DNA from: Aureimonas glaciei
GTDB taxonomy: Bacteria; Pseudomonadota; Alphaproteobacteria; Rhizobiales; Rhizobiaceae
Length of the DNA stretch: 64,000 bases
Direction of reading: 5' to 3'
Assembly (NCBI RefSeq): GCF_014643375.1
Contig: NZ_BMJJ01000004.1
Location: 1 to 64,000, forward strand
The notes below the pieces were generated by a model, which made no database searches, was not told where the DNA came from, and saw only the letters and a program-made list of their open reading frames with translations. Positions 16,868 to 26,042 of the stretch are shown in pieces. Each line of letters starts with the position of its first letter. Position 1 is the first letter of the stretch. The position numbers and the translations under genes are program-made.

Positions 16868-16996
16868 TAAACACCGTTTACCTTGAATCGCCAAAGCGGG
16901 TTCACAGGCCCGTGATATCCCGGCCGATTAACAAATTTCGACGCTTGATCTGCTATTTCCACCGGATCAATGCTCCCATCGACGAGAAGTGGACGC

Positions 16997-17425
16997 ATGG
17001 CCAAATATATCCCGTTCATTCTGTTTACGGTGCTGACCAATGCAGCGGCCCAGTTGCTGCTGAAGCACGGCATGATGCAGCTCGGCGAGCTCGGCGTCGC
17101 GGGAACCCACCCGATCCTCCGGCTGCTGCAGATCGTCTTCAGCCCCTTCGTGTTCCTCGGGCTGTGCACCTTCGTCATCTCGATGGCGTCGCATCTGTTC
17201 GTCCTGTCGAAGGTCGAGCTCTCCTACGCCTATCCGTTCCTGTCGCTGGCCTATGTCGTGGTCGCGGTCGCGGCGTATTTCCTCTTCCGCGAGGATCTCA
17301 ACGCCTACCGCGTCGGCGGCATCGCGCTGATCTGCATCGGCACCGTGTTCATCGCCCAGGGCGGTTCGCACCTGGCCGACGAGAGCGCCGCCGTTTCCCC
17401 ACCCCCTGCCGAGGTTTCCCGATGA
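16997..17425 (+). CDS. ArnE/EmrE-like small membrane transporter
   Basis: A 142-residue protein with four predicted membrane helices (about residues 4-22, 42-63, 70-95, 97-118) and a short polar tail. The pattern NAAAQLLLKHGM, then VELSYAYPFLSLAYV, resembles the small multidrug resistance/EamA proteins, in particular ArnE/ArnF, which flip undecaprenyl-phosphoryl-aminoarabinose. In this operon it is a candidate flippase for a polyprenyl-phosphoryl pentose. The start is the Met followed by AKYIPFIL; another in-frame ATG lies 27 bases upstream. Its stop overlaps the next gene's ATG by the four bases ATGA, so the two are translationally coupled. Confidence 0.75.
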   Translation: MAKYIPFILFTVLTNAAAQLLLKHGMMQLGELGVAGTHPILRLLQIVFSPFVFLGLCTFVISMASHLFVLSKVELSYAYPFLSLAYVVVAVAAYFLFREDLNAYRVGGIALICIGTVFIAQGGSHLADESAAVSPPPAEVSR

Positions 17426-18423
17426 AACATGTCCTGTTCGGTGGCGACGGTTTCGTCGGCCGCCATCTCGCCGCCGCCCTGGTCGCCGAGGGTGAAGAGG
17501 TCGTCGTCGCCGATATCGCCAAGAGCGACCTGCCGCATTACGGCGCCGCCCGGCACATGGCGATCGACGTGACCGACGCGGCCGCCGTGCGCTCCGTGCC
17601 GATCGCGGCGGGCGACCAAGTCTACAACCTGTCGGCCAAGATGCTGTCGCCGATCATGCCGCGGGCGAAGCGCCACGAGTTCTTCTTTCCGGTGAATTAT
17701 TTCGGCACCCGCAACATCATCGAGGCGATGGATGCCGCCGGCGCCGACCGGCTCGTCCACTTCACCACCGACATGATCTACGGCCACACCAAGGTCTTCC
17801 CGATGACCGAGGAGCACCCGGTGGCGCCGCTCGGCGAATACGGATTGTCGAAGTGGAAGACCGAGGAACTGGCCGCCGACTGGCGCCAGCGCGGCATGGC
17901 CATCACGCTGTTCCGGCCGCGCCTCATCATCGGGCCCGGCCGGCTCGGCATTTTGGAAAAACTGTTCAAGCTAATCGACGCCAACCTGCCGGTGCCGATG
18001 ATCGGGTCGGGCAAGAATCCCTACCAGTTCATCTCGGTCTTCGACTGCGCCGAAGCCGCCCGCCTCGCCTGGAAGGCCGGCACGCCCAATGAGGCCTACA
18101 ATCTCGGCTCGCTGAACCCGCCGCCGGTGCGCAAGCTCCTCGGCGACCTCGTCAAGCATGCCGGCTCGAAATCCATCCTGCTGCCGACGCCGGCCTGGGC
18201 GGTCAAGCGCACGCTCGACTTCCTCGACCTTCTCAACATGCCGCTGATGGACCCCGAACAGTATCTGATCGCCGACGAGAACTGCGTCCTCGACGTCGGC
18301 AAGGGCGAGCGCCAGCTCGGCTGGGTGCCAAAGTACCGCGACGAGGACATGCTGATCGCCGCCTATCGCGAATACCGCGCCACGAAGGACGGTGCCCCCG
18401 CCTTCGCCGAAGCCGCCGAATGA
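17422..18423 (+). CDS. NAD-dependent epimerase/dehydratase family sugar enzyme (extended SDR)
   Basis: A 333-residue Rossmann-fold protein of the extended SDR family. The nucleotide motif is GGDGFVGRHLAAAL at the N-terminus, followed by an acidic residue (VADIAKSD) that favours NAD. The Tyr-x3-Lys catalytic pair is YGLSKWK (about residue 140), preceded by the Thr-rich HFTTDMIYG strand. An SDR reducing the 2-keto intermediate is needed in the polyprenyl-pentose route. In mycobacteria that is DprE2, a classical rather than extended SDR, so this protein may act on a nucleotide sugar instead. Translation is coupled to the transporter gene by an ATGA overlap, and the next gene starts 11 bases after its stop. 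Confidence 0.85.
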   Translation: MKHVLFGGDGFVGRHLAAALVAEGEEVVVADIAKSDLPHYGAARHMAIDVTDAAAVRSVPIAAGDQVYNLSAKMLSPIMPRAKRHEFFFPVNYFGTRNIIEAMDAAGADRLVHFTTDMIYGHTKVFPMTEEHPVAPLGEYGLSKWKTEELAADWRQRGMAITLFRPRLIIGPGRLGILEKLFKLIDANLPVPMIGSGKNPYQFISVFDCAEAARLAWKAGTPNEAYNLGSLNPPPVRKLLGDLVKHAGSKSILLPTPAWAVKRTLDFLDLLNMPLMDPEQYLIADENCVLDVGKGERQLGWVPKYRDEDMLIAAYREYRATKDGAPAFAEAAE

Positions 18424-18434
18424 GGAGAGAGACC

Positions 18435-19889
18435 ATGCTGGATCGTCCGTCCGTCACAGCGCCCGCGCTCGAGGCTCCCGTCCGCCACGGCCCGGAGAAG
18501 CCGAAGATGCTCTCCGTCGCCGACGCCAAGGCGATGGACGTCGGCACCATGGCCGACCTGTTCAAGGACCACATCAACCCCGGCCAGTTCCATTTCATGA
18601 AGCTGCTCGGCTTTCACAAGGTGAAGGTCGAGCGCGCCGAGGGCATGTTCTACATCGACCAGAACGGCCGAAAGATCCTCGACTTCTTCGGCGGCTTCGG
18701 CTCGCTCGCCTTCGGCCACAATCACCCGCGCATCCTGGCGGCGCGGCAGGAATTCCAGAACGAGAAGCGGCACGAGATCGCCATCGCCTTCCTGTCGCAA
18801 TATGCCGCGGCGCTCGCCAAGAATCTGGCCGCCGTCAGCCCGGGCGACCTCGACATGGTCTTCCTCGGCTCCTCCGGCTCGGAGGCGATGGAAGCCGCGA
18901 TCAAGGTCGCCGAGCGCGCCTCAGGCCGCAAGAACTGCAAGATCGTCCATGCCGAGAACTCGTTTCACGGCAAGACCAAGGGCGTCCTGTCGATCACCGA
19001 TTCCACCCTCTACCAGGGCGAATTCAAGCTGGTCGAGAACCGCTACAAGGTGCCGTTCGGCGATCTCGAGGCGCTGACCGCCTGCGTCGAGAGCGATCCC
19101 GACATCGGCGTCGTGGTGCTCGAGACGGTGCAGGGCGGCGGCGGCATCATCCAGGCCTCGACCTATTACTGGCAGGGCGTGCGCGCGCTCTGCGACAAGC
19201 ACAAGGTGATGTGGGTCGCCGACGAGGTGCAGTGCGGCTACGGCCGGACGGGGCGCTTCTACGCCTTCGAGCATCACGGCGTGGTCCCCGACGTCACGGC
19301 CCTCGCGAAGAGCTTTGGCGGTGGCAAGGCGGCGATGGGCGCGATGATCGCCCGGCGCGAGGTCTACATGAAGGCCTATGGCACGCCGAAGACGGCGATG
19401 ATCCACGCTGCCGCCACCTTTGGCGGCATCGGCGAGGGCTGCGTGACCGCCATCGAGGCGCTGAACACGCTCTACGACGAGGACCTGATCGGCAATGCCC
19501 AGGTGGTCGGCGACTACCTGCTGCAGCGGCTGAAGGTGATCCAGCAGCGCTATCCCTCGCTGATCAAGGAAGTGCGCGGCCAGGGCCTAATGGTCGGCCT
19601 CGAATTCCACGATTTCTCCCGCACCCTGCCGCTGGCGCTGCGCCCCGTCATCGCCATTCTCGACGAAAAGCTGAAGGGCTCGCTGTCCGGTTTCGTCGGC
19701 GCGCTGCTCCTGCGCGATTACGACGTGCTCGTCGCCTTCACCGAGTACAACCGCAACGTCATCCGTCTGGAGCCGCCGTTGATCTGCTCGGAGGACAATG
19801 TCGACCAGTTCTGCGACGCGCTCGATGATCTCCTTGATCGCGGCATCGTCGGCATCGTGAAGGATTTCATCAAGGCGCAGATGGGATAG
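18435..19889 (+). CDS. Class III PLP aminotransferase
   Basis: A 484-residue fold-type I aminotransferase of the acetylornithine/ornithine/GABA type. Key elements are GFGSLAFGHNHPRI, SSGSEAMEAAIKVAERASG (phosphate loop), HGKTKGVLS, the Asp of WVADEVQCGYGRTGRFYAFEH that binds the pyridine nitrogen, and the Schiff-base Lys in LAKSFGGGKAAMGAM. About 60 residues precede the usual start of the fold. The substrate is unknown. Its place at the end of the polyprenyl-pentose operon raises the option of aminating a keto-sugar. The SD GAGGAGAG lies 3 bases before the ATG at 18435; an upstream ATG overlapping the previous stop is less likely. A strong terminator follows. Confidence 0.86.
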   Translation: MLDRPSVTAPALEAPVRHGPEKPKMLSVADAKAMDVGTMADLFKDHINPGQFHFMKLLGFHKVKVERAEGMFYIDQNGRKILDFFGGFGSLAFGHNHPRILAARQEFQNEKRHEIAIAFLSQYAAALAKNLAAVSPGDLDMVFLGSSGSEAMEAAIKVAERASGRKNCKIVHAENSFHGKTKGVLSITDSTLYQGEFKLVENRYKVPFGDLEALTACVESDPDIGVVVLETVQGGGGIIQASTYYWQGVRALCDKHKVMWVADEVQCGYGRTGRFYAFEHHGVVPDVTALAKSFGGGKAAMGAMIARREVYMKAYGTPKTAMIHAAATFGGIGEGCVTAIEALNTLYDEDLIGNAQVVGDYLLQRLKVIQQRYPSLIKEVRGQGLMVGLEFHDFSRTLPLALRPVIAILDEKLKGSLSGFVGALLLRDYDVLVAFTEYNRNVIRLEPPLICSEDNVDQFCDALDDLLDRGIVGIVKDFIKAQMG

Positions 19890-19918
19890 CGGCACCGTCA
19901 GTCACGGCGACAGCATCG

Positions 19919-19949
19919 AAACGGCGCGTCCCCAGGGCGCGCCGTTTTT
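19919..19949. terminator. Rho-independent terminator
   Basis: A 10-bp stem, AAACGGCGCG (19919-19928) with CGCGCCGTTT (19938-19947), is followed by further T residues. It ends the five-gene operon and faces the convergent membrane glycosyltransferase gene. Confidence 0.85.
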
Positions 19950-20091
19950 CGTATGCGCGGATGGTGGCCCGGCAAGGAGGTTTTCCGCGGATGCCGACCC
20001 GCCTGGAATTCGGGCGCGAGGGCCAGAAGCCAGGTAGGGGGCGGCCGGGGCAGGGGGCGTTGCAGGGCCGTGCGGACCGATGGCCGCCAGT

Positions 20092-21798
20092 TCACTTCAC
20101 ATAGGCGTCCCAGCACGGGGACAGGCTGACGAGGCGATGGCCGGCGAGACCCGGCGCATAGAGGTCGCGCAGCGCCATGTTCGCGTTGGTGATCGGGCAT
20201 TTCGGATAGAGGACGAGATCGGCACCACCCACTGCCCGCAGCACCGAGGCCCCCGGATCGGGCACCGCCCGATAGGGATCGGCGCCGATGGCGATGTAGC
20301 GCGGCGCATGGCGGTCGAGCAGCCAGGGGAACGGATTGACGAAGTTGAGGCTCATGATCGTTTCGAAGCGGACGCCGTTGGCCCGTTCATACGCCTTGAT
20401 CGCCTCGACGGCCTCCTCTGCCGCCAGCAGCCAGGTGATCTGGAAGTCGGGGTCGGTATAGAGGGTGAAATCCGACAGTTCGTCCCGGTCGGCGAAGAAC
20501 TGCCAGGTGTCCGGAAATCTTCTATAGGCCTCCAGCATGGTTGCCGCGTGCTGGACGATCGCCTCGCGCTGCGAGACGGCAGCCAGGTTCTTGAGGCCGT
20601 CGGCCTTGACGACGGTATAGTTCATCTGGCCGACGAAGGCACGGGCGGCGCGGTGCATGACCCCCACCATGGTCGGCAGCGAACTGGCGGCCACGAGGGT
20701 CAGGACCAGGCCGAGGCTGCGCCCGTTCCACCGCCCGCAGCGGGTCAAAAGCTGCAGGAGCACCGGCCAGACGAAAATGAAGCCGAGGCCGCCGGTGTTC
20801 TGGGTTTCGACGAAAAGCGCCGCCGTCAGCGCGACGCCGAGCCACAGCGCATCGTGGTCGAACAGGGCGGGCACCCGGGAGAGGGCAGGCTGGCGCGCGA
20901 AATCGCGGGCATGCCCGATAAAGGCCCGGGCATTCAGCACCATCAGCACGCCCGTCAGCGCGACAAGCGACGCGAACACCCCGAAATGCAGGGAGGCCGC
21001 CTGCAGGAAACGCGGCAGGAGACTATCCTCGTTCTTCTCCAGGAGCAGCAGGATGTCGGCGGCATAGGCGCTGACGAGGCCGAGCCAGAGCTCGAGCCCG
21101 GCCAGCACCAGGGCAAAGACCAAGGCTGCGGCGATGGCCGTCCGTACGGCCAGGCGCCCCGCCGCCACGGCAAGGACGCACAGGACCGCACCGGCGATGA
21201 GGCCGGTGATCTTGGTAAACAGCAGCGCCAGCATGCATCCCGCGACGAGGACGAGCAGCGTCCGACGCGACTCGGCAAAGACGAGGCCCGCCATCAGCAC
21301 GTAGAGCAGGAGGGAGACCTGCCGGTTGTAGATGCCGAAGCCGTCCACGCCGGGATAGGCGTAATATTCCTCGACGTTGAACGGCAGGATCGAGAAGACA
21401 AGGAAGGGAATAAGCAGAGACAGCGCGACGAAGCGTGAGCGGCGGTCGATATCGGTCAGCACCACGCCAAAGAGCGGCGCGCTGACGAGGAGCAGCGACC
21501 ATTGCACGACAAGCAGGGGCTGGCCCGCGGGGAAGATCCACACGAACAGCGAAAACAGGTAATAGCCAAGCGCTCCGACCGGGGTGAAGAAGTCGACGCC
21601 TGGCACCTGGCCGTCGAAGATCCGGTTCGCCGCATCGAAATAGATATAGAGGTCCCAGTAGAAGGGACCGATCGGCAGCGTCGTCCTCACCGTCAGCAGG
21701 AGAGCAAGGATCAGACAGGTTGCCGCCAACAGGACAACCGGCGCGAACAGGGCGCGCCCCCTTCGCACCGAGCGCCGTTCTAGGGCCATTTGCGACAA
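20092..21798 (-). CDS. Polytopic membrane glycosyltransferase-like protein (GT-C candidate)
   Basis: A 568-residue protein with about ten hydrophobic helices across residues 15-410 and a soluble C-terminal part of about 150 residues. The first loop contains YWDLYIYFDAANRIFDGQVP, the acidic loop position typical of GT-C transferases that use polyprenyl-phosphate sugars, and GVDFFTP follows. I cannot name the family exactly. Its gene faces the end of the polyprenyl-pentose operon, so it is a natural candidate for the enzyme that uses the lipid-linked sugar, though it is not co-transcribed. The C-terminal region contains several Cys and ends PCWDAYVK. A divergent promoter region separates it from the next gene. 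Confidence 0.65.
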   Translation of the reverse strand: MSQMALERRSVRRGRALFAPVVLLAATCLILALLLTVRTTLPIGPFYWDLYIYFDAANRIFDGQVPGVDFFTPVGALGYYLFSLFVWIFPAGQPLLVVQWSLLLVSAPLFGVVLTDIDRRSRFVALSLLIPFLVFSILPFNVEEYYAYPGVDGFGIYNRQVSLLLYVLMAGLVFAESRRTLLVLVAGCMLALLFTKITGLIAGAVLCVLAVAAGRLAVRTAIAAALVFALVLAGLELWLGLVSAYAADILLLLEKNEDSLLPRFLQAASLHFGVFASLVALTGVLMVLNARAFIGHARDFARQPALSRVPALFDHDALWLGVALTAALFVETQNTGGLGFIFVWPVLLQLLTRCGRWNGRSLGLVLTLVAASSLPTMVGVMHRAARAFVGQMNYTVVKADGLKNLAAVSQREAIVQHAATMLEAYRRFPDTWQFFADRDELSDFTLYTDPDFQITWLLAAEEAVEAIKAYERANGVRFETIMSLNFVNPFPWLLDRHAPRYIAIGADPYRAVPDPGASVLRAVGGADLVLYPKCPITNANMALRDLYAPGLAGHRLVSLSPCWDAYVK

Positions 21799-22092
21799 CC
21801 GGGCCTCCCGCCATGCCAGATTCGACTGGCGATAGAATGCCGCAGCAAGGTTAACCTAAAGCTGACGTAGCGTCCGGCGAGGCAGGAACTGCGAGATCCG
21901 GGCGCGGTGCATCAGGTCTGCGCCATGCCTCCCATCGGCCTCCTGCGGAAAGCGACTCGCCGAGCCCTGCCTCAGGCCGGCCCGATGTTCGCTTCCGTCG
22001 ACAGGTCATGTCGCAAAGAGACTGCGACGGGTGGGAGCGCTCGACTAATCTCGCGTCACGTTGAGGGCGCCGACGCCCGACAAGGAGTTGCC

Positions 22093-24606
22093 ATGCAGAC
22101 CCATGCCCGTGCTGTCGTCATCGGAGGCGGCGTCGTCGGCGTTTCGACGCTCTATCACCTGGCCAAGAAGGGCTGGACGGACAGCGTCCTGATCGAGCGC
22201 AAGGAGCTGACCTCCGGCTCCACCTGGCATGCCGCAGGCCTCCTGCCGCTGTTCAACATGAGCTATTCGGTCGGCCAGCTGCACCGCTACAGCGTCAAAT
22301 TCTATCACGAGCTGCAGGAGGAGACCGGCATGAATGTCGGCTTCTCCGTCGTTTCCAACATCCGCCTCGCCCGCACCAAGGACCGTTGGGACGAATTCCA
22401 GTACTATGCGGGCATCGCCGAGACGATCGGCGTCAAGGTGAAGATGCTGACGCCCGCCGAGCTGAAGGAAATCTGGCCGCTCTGCGAGACGGACGGCATC
22501 CTCGGCGCGATCCAGCATCCCGAGGACGGCTACATCCAGCCCGCCGACCTGACGCAGGCGCTGGCCAAGGGTGCCCGCGACAGGGGCGCGAAAATCCACC
22601 GCAACACCACGGTCACGGGAATCGAGCAGCTGCCGTCGGGCGAATGGAAGGTCTCGACCGACCAGGGCGACATCATCGCCGAGCACGTCGTCTCCGCCAC
22701 CGGCAATTTCGCCCGCCGCACCGGCCGCATGGTCGGGCTCGACATCCCGGTCATCCCGGTCGAGCACCAGTACATCGTCACCGAGGCGCATCCGGCGATT
22801 ATGGAGCGCAAGCGCCAGGGACTGCCGGAAATGGCCGTGCTGCGCGAGAGCGACTCCGCCTGGTACATGCGCGAGGAGGCCGGCGGACTTCTGCTCGGCC
22901 CCTACGAGAAGGGCGCGCCCTGCTGCTATCTCGACGGTCCCGACGACAACTCCGAATACGAGCTGTTCCAGGAAGAGCTCGACCGGCTGATGCCGCATAT
23001 CGAGACGGCGATCGCCCGCGTTCCCGCCTTCGGCGAGGTCGGCATCAAGAAGGTCTACAACGGCGCCATCGCCTACACGCCGGACGGCTCGCCGATCGTC
23101 GGCCCGGCGCCGGGGCTCACCAATTTCTGGCTGAACGAGGGCCATTCCTTCGGCATCACCGCCGCCGGTGGCGCCGGCTGGCAGCTGGCCGAATGGATGG
23201 CGGGCGGCGCGCCGACGGTCGACATGGTCGGCGTCGACCCCCGCCGCTTCGGCCCCTATGCGACCGAGGGCTACCTCATCCAGAAGAACGAGGAAGCCTA
23301 TGCCAACGTCTTCACCACGCACTATCCCGACGAGGAGCGCGCCGCCGCGCGGCCGCTGAAGACCTCGCCCTCCTACGATCGGCAGAAGGCACTCGGCGCC
23401 GTGTTCGGCTCGGTCTACGGTTGGGAGCGGGCCAACTGGTTCGCCCCCGATGGGCTTTCCGTCTCCAAGGAAGAGCTCGACCTCGGCGCCGACGTTCTGA
23501 CCAACGAGAACCACGCGCCGGCGGATGCCGACGGCGTCATCCGGGAAAAATGGTCGTTCCGCCGCTCGAACTACTTCGAGCACGTCGGCAACGAGGTGAA
23601 GAACGTCACGGAAAAAGTCGGCCTGCTCGACCTCACCGCCTTCGCCAAGATGGAGGTTTCGGGCCCGGGCGCGCGCTCCTTCCTCGATGGCATCCTCGCC
23701 AACCGCATTCCGAAGGCGCGCGGCCGCGTCGCGCTCTGCCATCTCCTCACCGAGACGGGCGGCGTCCGGGCCGAATTCACCGTCTACGAATGGGCGCCGG
23801 GCCGCTTCTACCTCGTCTCGGCCGGTGGCTACGAGCGGATCGACCACGACAATCTCGCCCGTCTCGCGCCGAAGGACGGCTCCGTCACGCTGCGGCCGCT
23901 GACCGAGGCGATGGGCGTCCTCGTCATCGCCGGCCCGCGCTCGCGTGAGCTCTTGGCAAAACTCACCCGCGCCGACCTCTCCAACGCCGCCTTCCCCTGG
24001 CTGACCGGCAAGGCGATCGACGTGGCGGAAGTCGGCGTGCATGCGCTGCGCGTCAACTTCGTCGGCGAGCTCGGCTGGGAACTGCACCATCCGATCGGCA
24101 TGCAGAACCGCCTCTACGACGCGCTGCTCGCCGCCGGCGAAGAGTTCGGCATCAAGCCTTTCGGCATCCGGGCGATGAACACCATGGCGCTGGAGAAATC
24201 CTACCGCCAGCTGCCGCGCGAAATGTCGATCGAATACAACGCGCTGGAATCGGGGCTCGACCGCTTCGTGCAGCCGAAGAAGGGCCCGTTCATCGGCCGC
24301 GAGGGCGTGTTGAAGGCGGAGGCCGAGGGCCTGCGCTGGCGCTTTGCGACGCTGGAGGTCGAGGGCGTCACCGATGCCGACGCGCGCGGCTCCGAGCCGA
24401 TCTACCACGACGGCGAGATGATCGGCCGCGCGACGAACGGCGGCTTCGGTTGGCGCGTCGGCAAGAGCCTCGCTCTGGCGATGCTGCGCCCGGACCTGGC
24501 GGTGGAGGGCACGCGGCTGACGATCAAGATCCTCGGCACGCTGCACGAGGCCGTCGTCGTCGGCGAGAGCCCCTTCGATCCGGAGAACGATCGCCTGCGG
24601 GGCTGA
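22093..24606 (+). CDS. Dimethylglycine/sarcosine-dehydrogenase-type FAD protein with GcvT domain
   Basis: An 837-residue two-domain enzyme. Residues 1-430 are an FAD-dependent DAO domain: the dinucleotide motif VVIGGGVVGVSTLYHLAKKG and GSTWHAAGL, whose His46 corresponds to the His that covalently carries FAD in dimethylglycine dehydrogenase. Residues about 440-837 form an FAO_M linker and a GcvT/aminomethyltransferase domain with RSNYFEHVGNEVKNVTEKVGLLDL and LGWELHHP, which usually pass the one-carbon unit to tetrahydrofolate. The reaction is oxidative N-demethylation of dimethylglycine, sarcosine or a similar N-methyl compound. AAGGAG lies 5 bases before the ATG at 22093; in-frame upstream sequence from 21907 lacks any such signal. 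The choline transporter and a GbdR-like regulator nearby fit betaine catabolism. Confidence 0.88.
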   Translation: MQTHARAVVIGGGVVGVSTLYHLAKKGWTDSVLIERKELTSGSTWHAAGLLPLFNMSYSVGQLHRYSVKFYHELQEETGMNVGFSVVSNIRLARTKDRWDEFQYYAGIAETIGVKVKMLTPAELKEIWPLCETDGILGAIQHPEDGYIQPADLTQALAKGARDRGAKIHRNTTVTGIEQLPSGEWKVSTDQGDIIAEHVVSATGNFARRTGRMVGLDIPVIPVEHQYIVTEAHPAIMERKRQGLPEMAVLRESDSAWYMREEAGGLLLGPYEKGAPCCYLDGPDDNSEYELFQEELDRLMPHIETAIARVPAFGEVGIKKVYNGAIAYTPDGSPIVGPAPGLTNFWLNEGHSFGITAAGGAGWQLAEWMAGGAPTVDMVGVDPRRFGPYATEGYLIQKNEEAYANVFTTHYPDEERAAARPLKTSPSYDRQKALGAVFGSVYGWERANWFAPDGLSVSKEELDLGADVLTNENHAPADADGVIREKWSFRRSNYFEHVGNEVKNVTEKVGLLDLTAFAKMEVSGPGARSFLDGILANRIPKARGRVALCHLLTETGGVRAEFTVYEWAPGRFYLVSAGGYERIDHDNLARLAPKDGSVTLRPLTEAMGVLVIAGPRSRELLAKLTRADLSNAAFPWLTGKAIDVAEVGVHALRVNFVGELGWELHHPIGMQNRLYDALLAAGEEFGIKPFGIRAMNTMALEKSYRQLPREMSIEYNALESGLDRFVQPKKGPFIGREGVLKAEAEGLRWRFATLEVEGVTDADARGSEPIYHDGEMIGRATNGGFGWRVGKSLALAMLRPDLAVEGTRLTIKILGTLHEAVVVGESPFDPENDRLRG

Positions 24607-24689
24607 CGCGCGCGCCTCGATCGCCAAGGTCTAGACGAATGACGGATTCGTGAATTGCCGCGCCGGGCGATCGGGGCGAGCTTTTCCGG

Positions 24690-25541
24690 ATGCGCGCTCG
24701 TTGGACCCCGACTTTCGCCTTCCTGCTTGCCGGTTGCTGTCTCGCAGCATCGGGGAGTGAGCCGGCTGCGGCCGACGAGATGGAGGTGGATGTCGAGCTG
24801 GTGCTGGCCGTTGACGTGTCCTGGTCGATGGATTCGGGCGAGCAGCGCCTTCAGCGCGACGGCTATGTCGCGGCCTTCCGCAGCCCGGAAGTCCAGCAGG
24901 CGATCCTCGAGGGCGGCAACCAGCGCGTCGCCGTCACCTATGTCGAATGGGCCGGGACCTTCTCGCAATCGGTCGTCGTGCCCTGGACGCTGATCGCCTC
25001 CAAGGCCGATGCCGACGGATTTGCCTACCGGCTCGCCGAAGAGGAGCCGGAGCGCGAGCGCCGCACCTCCATCGCCGCGGCGATCGACTTCACCGCTGGC
25101 CTCTTCGACGGCAATGGCTTCTCCGGTCTGCGCAAGGTGATCGACGTTTCCGGCGACGGGCCGAACAACCAGGGTCGGGGCGTGACCGAGGCGCGCGACG
25201 CGGCGGTCAAGCGCGGCATCACCATCAACGGCCTGCCGCTGATGACGTCGGGCGACTCCGGCGGCTATCTCTCCTGGGGTTCGATCCCCGATCTCGACAA
25301 ATACTATGCGGACTGCGTCATTGGCGGGCCCGGCGCCTTCATGATCCCGGTCAACGACTGGGCGCAGTTTCCCGACGCCGTCCGCCGCAAGCTGGTGCTG
25401 GAACTGGCCGGCCTCTGGCCGGCACCGAAAGCGCCCGAGGCCGCCATCATCCCCGTCGCGTCCGGCCCCGCGCCGGACTGCCTCATCGGCGAGCGCCAGT
25501 GGCAGCAGCGCCAGGGGCTGTGGATCGACGATACGCGGTAG
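24690..25541 (+). CDS. Exported DUF1194 / VWA-domain protein
   Basis: A 283-residue exported protein. A signal peptide covers about residues 1-29 (hydrophobic FAFLLAGCCLAAS, cleavage likely near AAADE); a Cys in a lipobox-like LAGC makes a lipoprotein also possible. The domain begins with a strand and the MIDAS motif DVSWSMDSGE (D-x-S-x-S), followed by a Thr in RRTSIAAAID and an Asp in DVSGDGPNN, matching metal-ion-dependent adhesion sites. DUF1194 proteins are widespread in alphaproteobacteria and of unknown role. It follows the flavoprotein gene after 83 bases on the same strand. Confidence 0.85.
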   Translation: MRARWTPTFAFLLAGCCLAASGSEPAAADEMEVDVELVLAVDVSWSMDSGEQRLQRDGYVAAFRSPEVQQAILEGGNQRVAVTYVEWAGTFSQSVVVPWTLIASKADADGFAYRLAEEEPERERRTSIAAAIDFTAGLFDGNGFSGLRKVIDVSGDGPNNQGRGVTEARDAAVKRGITINGLPLMTSGDSGGYLSWGSIPDLDKYYADCVIGGPGAFMIPVNDWAQFPDAVRRKLVLELAGLWPAPKAPEAAIIPVASGPAPDCLIGERQWQQRQGLWIDDTR

Positions 25542-25648
25542 GCGAAAGCAGGCTTGGCCGGAGCGGCAAGAAGCATGGGATGACGAATATTGAAGGGTGG
25601 TAGAAGTTGTCACCGCCTGCCGAACGCCAAGCACCGTCGTCTCCGAAT

Positions 25649-25783
25649 AGTCATCTCGGACTTGATCCGGGACCCATGCCAAATCGCTGAACATGATCGA
25701 GGACGGCGGACATCCCCGATCCTGACCCAATGAGGCGGGGACAGCGCCTCGGCATGGGTCCCGGGTCAAGCCCGGGATGACTA
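25649..25783. repeat. Palindromic repeat element, tandem copy 1
   Basis: The left arm (25649-25680, core CGGACTTGATCCGGGACCCA) and right arm (25751-25783, core GGGTCCCGGGTCAAGCCCGG) are near inverse complements about 30 bases long, ending in GTCAT and ATGAC. The 70-base centre is AAATCGCTGAACATGATCGA and onward. The copy repeats exactly 197 bases later. Confidence 0.9.
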
Positions 25784-25845
25784 CTCTCAGAGAGGGGCAG
25801 GAAGCTATATTGCCAGTCGAACGCACAGCACCGTCCTCTCCGATT

Positions 25846-25980
25846 AGTCATCCCGGACTTGATCCGGGACCCATTCCAAATCGCTGAACATGATCGAGGA
25901 CGGCGGACATTCCCGATCCTGAACCAATGAGGCAGTGGTAGCGCCTCGGCATGGGTCCCGGGTCAAGCCCGGGATGACTA
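25846..25980. repeat. Palindromic repeat element, tandem copy 2
   Basis: Same 135-bp layout as the preceding unit, with a few substitutions (CCATTCC for CCATGCC in the left arm; TGGTAGC for GGGACAG in the centre). The outer arms are better matched than in copy 1. Confidence 0.9.
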
Positions 25981-26042
25981 CTCCCATAGGGGGGCGGGGA
26001 GCTTCATAGCCTGCCGAACGAACAGCACCGTCCTCTCCGATT

